Origin: Rhodococcus sp040643435
GTDB taxonomy: Bacteria; Actinomycetota; Actinomycetes; Mycobacteriales; Mycobacteriaceae
Reading direction: 5' to 3'
NCBI RefSeq assembly: GCF_040643435.1
Contig: NZ_JBEYUH010000012.1
Coordinates: 62,001-126,000 of the forward strand
DNA length: 64,000 nt
In this document: piece by piece, positions 59,437 to 64,000 of the stretch
How positions within the stretch are numbered: the stretch's first letter is position 1
How the letters are laid out: every line of letters begins with the position of its first letter
Notes under the pieces: model-generated
What the model saw: only the letters and a program-made list of their open reading frames with translations
Database searches by the model: none
What the model was told of the DNA's origin: nothing
Position numbers and translations under genes: made by a program

Positions 59437-61953
59437 TTACGCTCCGGTTCCGGGGCCGATACCCGGCATACCCACCAGGACGGGGACCTTGCGGGGGCCA
59501 CTGTCGTCGAACCGGACCGTGGGATCCGGTTGGTCGGGGGCGTTGACGAAGGAGACGAACCTCGCGAGCTTCTCCGGATCCTCGAGGACACCCGCCCACT
59601 CGTCCTTGTAACCGTCGACGTGCCTGGCCATGGCGGCCTCGAGGTCGTCGGCGATCCCGAGGACGTCGTTGCACACGACATCCTTCAGATGCTCGAGTCC
59701 ACCCTCGAGCGCCTCGAGCCAGGGAGCCGTGCGCTGAAGCCGGTCGGCGGTGCGGACATAGAACATCAGGAATCTGTCGATGAATCGGACGAGAGTCTCG
59801 TCGTCGAGACCGCCGGCCAGGAGCTGGGCGTGCTTCGGTGACTGGCCACCGTTGCCGCACACGTACAGATTCCAGCCGTTCTCCGTCGCGATGACGCCGA
59901 CATCCTTGCCTCGTGCCTCCGCGCATTCACGGGCGCAGCCCGACACACCCATCTTCAGCTTGTGGGGCGATCGCAATCCGCGGTAGCGCAGTTCGAGCGC
60001 GACCGCCATCCCCACCGAGTCCTGCACGCCGTAACGGCACCAGGTGGAGCCGACGCAGCTCTTGACGGTACGCAGCGACTTTCCGTACGCCTGACCGGAT
60101 TCCATGCCGGCATCGACGAGGCGCTTCCAGATCTGCGGGAGTTGTTCGACGCGGGCACCGAACAGGTCGATGCGCTGGCCGCCGGTCATCTTCACGTAGA
60201 GGCCGAAATCGCGGGCCACCTCACCGATCACGATGAGCTGTTCCGGCGTGCATTCCCCACCGGGCATACGCGGCACGACCGAGTAGGTGCCGTTCTTCTG
60301 GATGTTGGCGAGGAAGTGGTCGTTGGTGTCCTGCAGGCCGGCCTGCTGCCGGTGCAGGATGTGATCGGAATCGGTGGACGCGAGGATCGAGGCGACAACC
60401 GGTTTGCAGATGTCGCAGCCTTGTCCGGTGCCGTACTGCCCGATGAGTGCGGAGAAGGTGCGGATCCCTGTGGCAGCGACGATCTGGAACAGCTCGGCCC
60501 GGGATTGTTCGAAATGCTCGCACAGAGCCTTCGACATCTGCACACCCGACTGCGCAAGGAGTTGCTTGACGCTCGGGAGGCAGCCGCCGCAGGTCGTGCC
60601 GGCACCGGTGCACGACTTGATCTGCGCGATGTCGCAGGCGCCCTCGGCGATCGCTCCACAGATCGCGCCCTTGGTCACGCCGTTGCACGAGCACACCTCG
60701 GCATCGTCGGGCAGCGCACCGGCACCCGGCTTCTCTCCCACCGGGGAGATCAACGAGGCCGGGTCGCCCGGTAGTTCGTGGCCGACGAGCGGTCGCAGCG
60801 TGCCGTACGCCGAGGCATCACCGACGAGAATGCCGCCGAGCAGGGTCTTGGCGTCGTCGGACACCACGAGCTTGGCGTAGGTGCCCTTCGCGGAGTCGGA
60901 GAGGACGACCTCGAGCGCGCCCGGCGTCCGGGCGTGCGCATCGCCGAAGCTCGCGACGTCCACGCCGAGCAATTTGAGCTTGGTGGACAGGTCGGCACCC
61001 GGAAACTCGGCGGTGCCGCCGACGAGCCGATCCGCGACGACCTCGGCGGTGCTGTATCCGGGGGCGACAAGGCCGTAGCAGGTGCCCTCGACCGCAGCGC
61101 ATTCGCCGATCGCGTAGACGGACTCGTCGGTGATGCTGCGGCAGGAGCGGTCGGTGAGGACACCTCCACGGCCGCCGAGTTCGAGTCCTGCTTCCCGCGC
61201 GAGTTCGTCGCGGGGGCGGACACCGGCGGAGAAGACGACCAGGCCCGCCTCGAGGACGCTTCCGTCGGACAGACGGACCTGCAGGCCGTCCGGTGTGGCC
61301 TCGATCTTCTCGGTGCCCACGCCGGTATGGGTGACGAGGCCGAGGTCGGTGACGAGACGGTCGAGGACGCGACCACCACCCTCGTCGACCTGGGCCGGCA
61401 TGAGCCGGTTGTTGTACTCGATCACGTGCGGGGTCACGCCCAGCAGGCGCAGTGCATTGGCGGCTTCGAGTCCGAGCAGGCCGCCACCGATGACGACGCC
61501 GGCGCGGCCGGTGTCCTTCGCGCGTTGCGCGGCGGCGCGGATTCCGTCCAGGTCGTCGAGGGTGCGGTAGACGAAGCAGCCCGGCAGGTCGTGGCCGGGC
61601 ACCGGCGGGACGAAGGGGTAGGAGCCGGTTGCGAGCACGAGGGCGTCGTAGGGCAGGACGTCGCCGCCTGCGGTGGTGACGGTGCGCACCTCACGGTCGA
61701 TACCGGTGGCCCGGGTACCGACGTGCAGATCGACGAGATCGTCTGCGGTGTAGTCGTTTCCGGCGAGGGCCAATTCCTTGCGATCCCAGGATCCGATGTA
61801 GGACGACAGTCCCACGCGGTCGTAGGCGGGGTCGGCCTCCTCACCTAGCACGGTCACCGACCAGGCGTCCTGCTCGTCGCGGGCGCGCAGGGCCTCGACG
61901 AAGCGGTGTGCCACCATTCCGTGTCCGACGACGACGACGTTCTTTCGGCTCAT
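59437..61953 (-). CDS. nirB: Assimilatory nitrite reductase large subunit NirB
   Basis: An 838-residue NADH/NADPH-dependent siroheme enzyme. FAD motif VVVGHGMVAHRF at the start, second nucleotide site GVVIGGGLLGLEAANALRLLG, BFD-type [2Fe-2S] segment VCSCNGVTKG with CTGAGTTCGGC, and siroheme/[4Fe-4S] cysteines in SCVGSTWCRYG and SGCARECAEARGKD. Catalyses nitrite to ammonium. ATG 61953 with RBS AAGGAGAC; a start 18 bases upstream is possible. 31 bases downstream of narK. Confidence 0.97.
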   Translation of the reverse strand: MSRKNVVVVGHGMVAHRFVEALRARDEQDAWSVTVLGEEADPAYDRVGLSSYIGSWDRKELALAGNDYTADDLVDLHVGTRATGIDREVRTVTTAGGDVLPYDALVLATGSYPFVPPVPGHDLPGCFVYRTLDDLDGIRAAAQRAKDTGRAGVVIGGGLLGLEAANALRLLGVTPHVIEYNNRLMPAQVDEGGGRVLDRLVTDLGLVTHTGVGTEKIEATPDGLQVRLSDGSVLEAGLVVFSAGVRPRDELAREAGLELGGRGGVLTDRSCRSITDESVYAIGECAAVEGTCYGLVAPGYSTAEVVADRLVGGTAEFPGADLSTKLKLLGVDVASFGDAHARTPGALEVVLSDSAKGTYAKLVVSDDAKTLLGGILVGDASAYGTLRPLVGHELPGDPASLISPVGEKPGAGALPDDAEVCSCNGVTKGAICGAIAEGACDIAQIKSCTGAGTTCGGCLPSVKQLLAQSGVQMSKALCEHFEQSRAELFQIVAATGIRTFSALIGQYGTGQGCDICKPVVASILASTDSDHILHRQQAGLQDTNDHFLANIQKNGTYSVVPRMPGGECTPEQLIVIGEVARDFGLYVKMTGGQRIDLFGARVEQLPQIWKRLVDAGMESGQAYGKSLRTVKSCVGSTWCRYGVQDSVGMAVALELRYRGLRSPHKLKMGVSGCARECAEARGKDVGVIATENGWNLYVCGNGGQSPKHAQLLAGGLDDETLVRFIDRFLMFYVRTADRLQRTAPWLEALEGGLEHLKDVVCNDVLGIADDLEAAMARHVDGYKDEWAGVLEDPEKLARFVSFVNAPDQPDPTVRFDDSGPRKVPVLVGMPGIGPGTGA

Positions 61954-61984
61954 GACTGTCTCCTTCTGCATGCCGCTCGATCGG

Positions 61985-63439
61985 TCAGACCGCGACGCGG
62001 GCCGGGGTGGGAGCTTCGACGACCGGCTCGCCGGTCGGAGCAGACCGGGGTCGCCGGAGGAAGAAGAACCAGGTCACCGCGATGCACACGAGGTAGAAGA
62101 TCCCGAAGACCCAGAAGGCCATCGTCGCGGACTGCGCCTGTCCTCCATAGGAGGCACGGAAGACCAGGTTGATGCCGACACCGCCGAGTCCGCCGATGGC
62201 ACCGGCGAATCCGATGAGGGCACCGGACATGCTGCGCGACCAGGCCGCCTTCTCGTCGCGGTCGAGCCCCTCGAGGCTCTGCGCACGGGCTTCGAAGATC
62301 GACGGGATCATCTTGTAGACCGATCCGTTGCCCAGACCCGAGAGCAGGAACAGGGCGATGAACCCGAGCACCATCGCCGCGAACACACCGCCGGTCGCGG
62401 CCCCTGCGGCAGCGTCGTCGAGGGTACCGGCGACGATGAGGACCGCAGCGGCGAGCGCCATCGCGGCGAATGTGTAGAGGGTGATCCTGCCACCACCGAT
62501 GCGGTCGGCCAGCTTTCCGCCGAGCGGGCGGGAGATCGATCCGAGGAGCGGGCCGATGAAGGCGATCTGAGCGGCGTGCAGAGCGGCCTGCGCCGGAGTG
62601 TCGCCACCGGCGAGGAAGTTGATCTGCAGGACCTGTCCGAACGCGAAGCTGAAGCCGATGAACGAACCGAAGGTACCGATGTAGAGGAAGGAGATGATCC
62701 ACGAGTCGCGGAACTTCAGTGCGGCGCCCATGGCCCGCAGGTCGGCCCTCTGATCGCCGAGGTTGTCCATGAACAGCGCGGCACCGAGAGCTGCCACCGC
62801 GCACAGGACGAGGTAGACCGCGCACACGATCCAGGGTTCGGTGTTACCGACCGTCGCGATCACCAGCAGGCCGATCAGCTGGATGGCCGGGACTCCGATG
62901 TTTCCACCACCCGCGTTGAGCCCGAGCGCCCAGCCTTTCAGTCGCTGCGGGTAGAAGGCGTTGATGTTGGTCATCGACGACGCGAAATTTCCGCCGCCGA
63001 CGCCGGCGAGAGCCGCCACCAGCATGAAGGTGGTGTACGAGTGGCCCGGGTTGAGCATCAGGTAGAGCGTCGCGAGGGTGGGGACCAGCAACACCAGAGC
63101 GCTGAAGATCGTCCAGTTGCGACCACCGAAGCGGGCCGTGGCAACGGTGTACGGGATGCGCAGGATCGCGCCGACGAGAGTCGGGACCGCGACCAGGAAG
63201 AACTTGCCGGCGGCGTCGATGCCGTAGACCTCGGTGGGCATGAACAGCACCATGACCGACCAGATCGACCAGACGGAGAAACCGACGTGTTCGGCGATGA
63301 CCGACCAGACGAGATTGCGCTTGGCGGTCTGCTTGCCTCCGGCCTCCCACGCCTCCACATCTTCGGCGTCCCACCGCTCGATATGGTGCTTACGTGCGAA
63401 TTTCTCTCGGAGACTTTCCTTTTCGACGAAGGTCGTCAT
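61985..63439 (-). CDS. narK: Nitrate/nitrite transporter NarK
   Basis: A 484-residue MFS member of the NarK/NasA type with 12 predicted helices. The two nitrate signature regions are visible: AALAGVGGGNFASSMTNINAFYP in helix 5 (parts shown: GVGGGNFASSM) and SGLGNGSVYKMIP in helix 11. Basic residues that bind anions fit R in RIPYTVATARFGG. ATG 63439 with RBS AGGAGGAAC. First gene of the narK-nirB-nirD-HemD-like-CbiX operon. Confidence 0.94.
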   Translation of the reverse strand: MTTFVEKESLREKFARKHHIERWDAEDVEAWEAGGKQTAKRNLVWSVIAEHVGFSVWSIWSVMVLFMPTEVYGIDAAGKFFLVAVPTLVGAILRIPYTVATARFGGRNWTIFSALVLLVPTLATLYLMLNPGHSYTTFMLVAALAGVGGGNFASSMTNINAFYPQRLKGWALGLNAGGGNIGVPAIQLIGLLVIATVGNTEPWIVCAVYLVLCAVAALGAALFMDNLGDQRADLRAMGAALKFRDSWIISFLYIGTFGSFIGFSFAFGQVLQINFLAGGDTPAQAALHAAQIAFIGPLLGSISRPLGGKLADRIGGGRITLYTFAAMALAAAVLIVAGTLDDAAAGAATGGVFAAMVLGFIALFLLSGLGNGSVYKMIPSIFEARAQSLEGLDRDEKAAWSRSMSGALIGFAGAIGGLGGVGINLVFRASYGGQAQSATMAFWVFGIFYLVCIAVTWFFFLRRPRSAPTGEPVVEAPTPARVAV

Positions 63440-63560
63440 CGCCGTTCCTCCTCGGGTATGTGATGTACCCAAGTTAGGAAACGGGTGTTGCTACGGTGCT
63501 GCCTGCGGTGACCTTCGCGTCAAGAGTTGCTCACCCCGGCTCCGGTCGCCCTGTGAGGTG
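63440..63560 (-). promoter_or_regulatory. Upstream region of the nar/nir operon
   Basis: About 120 bases between the narK start and the end of the next gene. It has a good RBS and a TTGACG sequence that might be a -35 element, but no -10 at the right spacing was certain. An exact GlnR box (GTnAC-n6-GnAAC) was not found; only loose AC/AC spacings occur. Confidence 0.35.
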
Positions 63561-64000
63561 CTAGAGCAGGAACCGGACCAGGTCGGCGGTATGCGCCAGC
63601 CCCGGGAAGGCGTCCTCGGTGGAACGCGGATGCAACGCGTGCACGGCCAACCGGAAGATCACCGCGCGCAACAGCATCTGCGGCCACTCCGGCAGGTCCT
63701 CCCACCGGCTGATCAGCCCTTCGTCGGCTCCACCCCACGACAGCGCGTCGACGACGGTGACGGCAGCCGCCCACGAAGCGGGGCGCCAGTAGGGCGTGAT
63801 GTCGGTCAGACCGGGAGCCGCGCGGCCGGCGAACAGGACGGTGCCGAACAGGTCGCCGTGCACGAGCTGGTCGGGCAGGTGCACCGGCTTCCGGAAGGTC
63901 GCGAGCTGGTTTATCAGGTCCAGGCTCTTGCGGCCGTCCGGGGTCGTCGTCTCGGGTGCTCCCGCAGCGCGCGCACTGCGCAACGGCACGGTCTCCCAGG
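63561..64000 (-). CDS. Conserved actinobacterial kinase-fold protein, TIGR02569-like (partial)
   Basis: C-terminal 146 residues; the frame runs off the right edge. Recognisable kinase-like segments: LVHGDLFGTVLFAG (catalytic loop HGD), then LTDITPYWRPASWAAAVTVVDALSWGGADEGL. Related proteins are called aminoglycoside phosphotransferase-like or TIGR02569. The role is unknown. The N-terminal ATP-binding lobe is outside the window. Confidence 0.72.
   Translation of the reverse strand, partial: WETVPLRSARAAGAPETTTPDGRKSLDLINQLATFRKPVHLPDQLVHGDLFGTVLFAGRAAPGLTDITPYWRPASWAAAVTVVDALSWGGADEGLISRWEDLPEWPQMLLRAVIFRLAVHALHPRSTEDAFPGLAHTADLVRFLL

Noticed and set aside
63440..63560. A GlnR box upstream of narK.
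   Set aside because: Regulation by GlnR is likely from biology, but I could not find a GTnAC-n6-GnAAC match; only loose AC spacings occur.
1..64000. CRISPR arrays, insertion sequences or rRNA genes.
   Set aside because: No regularly spaced repeat, transposase-like protein or rRNA sequence was seen on either strand.

Overview
The window is high-G+C actinobacterial chromosome, almost certainly from a mycolic-acid-containing Mycobacteriales organism and most likely Rhodococcus. Evidence from the sequence: a mycothiol-type formaldehyde dehydrogenase, a WhiB7 with its regulatory leader, AdnA/AdnB in place of RecBCD, a resuscitation-promoting-factor-like muralytic enzyme, a mycoredoxin, and gene orders that match Mycobacterium tuberculosis from memory (prfB to smpB with ssrA; hisN, fadE24, fadE23; and the run Rv3193c to Rv3204). 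The genus is inferred from protein style and gene content, not from a search.

Layout. 1-5050: end of a molybdenum-cofactor operon (mog end, moaE), an RhlE-type DEAD-box helicase, a CobW/G3E GTPase, and a mycothiol-dependent formaldehyde pair (mscR plus a metallo-hydrolase). 5100-12100: a cutinase-like secreted protein, then a LuxR-type regulator with a kinase-like ATPase region, divergent from an acyl-CoA ligase whose P-loop is degenerate, then a siderophore-interacting protein fused to a methyltransferase-like domain with a candidate IdeR box. 12100-17600: two identical tRNA-Ala genes separated by a perfect hairpin, a thiol-redox operon (MFS, MauE-like, DsbA-like), phosphoglucomutase, and tmRNA. 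17600-23750: an F420/FMN-type oxidoreductase, then the leftward block prfB-mscS-Pro/Thr-rich protein-ftsE-ftsX-smpB-EamA, the last apparently starting at CTG. 23800-30430: hisN, the fadE24/fadE23 pair, a fadD, initiator tRNA, and an rpf gene with a long structured leader.

30430-55200 is a conserved mycobacterial-type block: UPF0182 protein, PPA1309-like protein, Lon/PDZ YlbL-like protease, Zincin-2 protein, an orphan E1/cyclodehydratase-like protein, a UbiB/ABC1 kinase, whiB7 with promoter, uORF and attenuator, VOC protein, uvrD2, mycoredoxin, nudC, a K+ channel with RCK domain, small membrane protein, epimerase, hydrolase, adnB, adnA, a lipase-like hydrolase and an alkyltransferase-like protein. 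55300-63440 serves nitrate/nitrite assimilation: a MobA-MoeA fusion faces a leftward narK-nirB-nirD-HemD/winged-helix-CbiX operon that imports nitrate/nitrite, reduces nitrite with siroheme, and carries functions related to tetrapyrrole chemistry. The window ends inside a kinase-fold protein.

No insertion sequence, integrase, CRISPR array or rRNA was found. Most operons end in strong GC-rich hairpins, several of them perfect inverted repeats. The best candidates for new biology are the fully readable whiB7 leader, the orphan cyclodehydratase/zincin/UbiB cluster, the degenerate ligase with its divergent regulator and iron-linked neighbour, and the CTG-initiated transporter gene.
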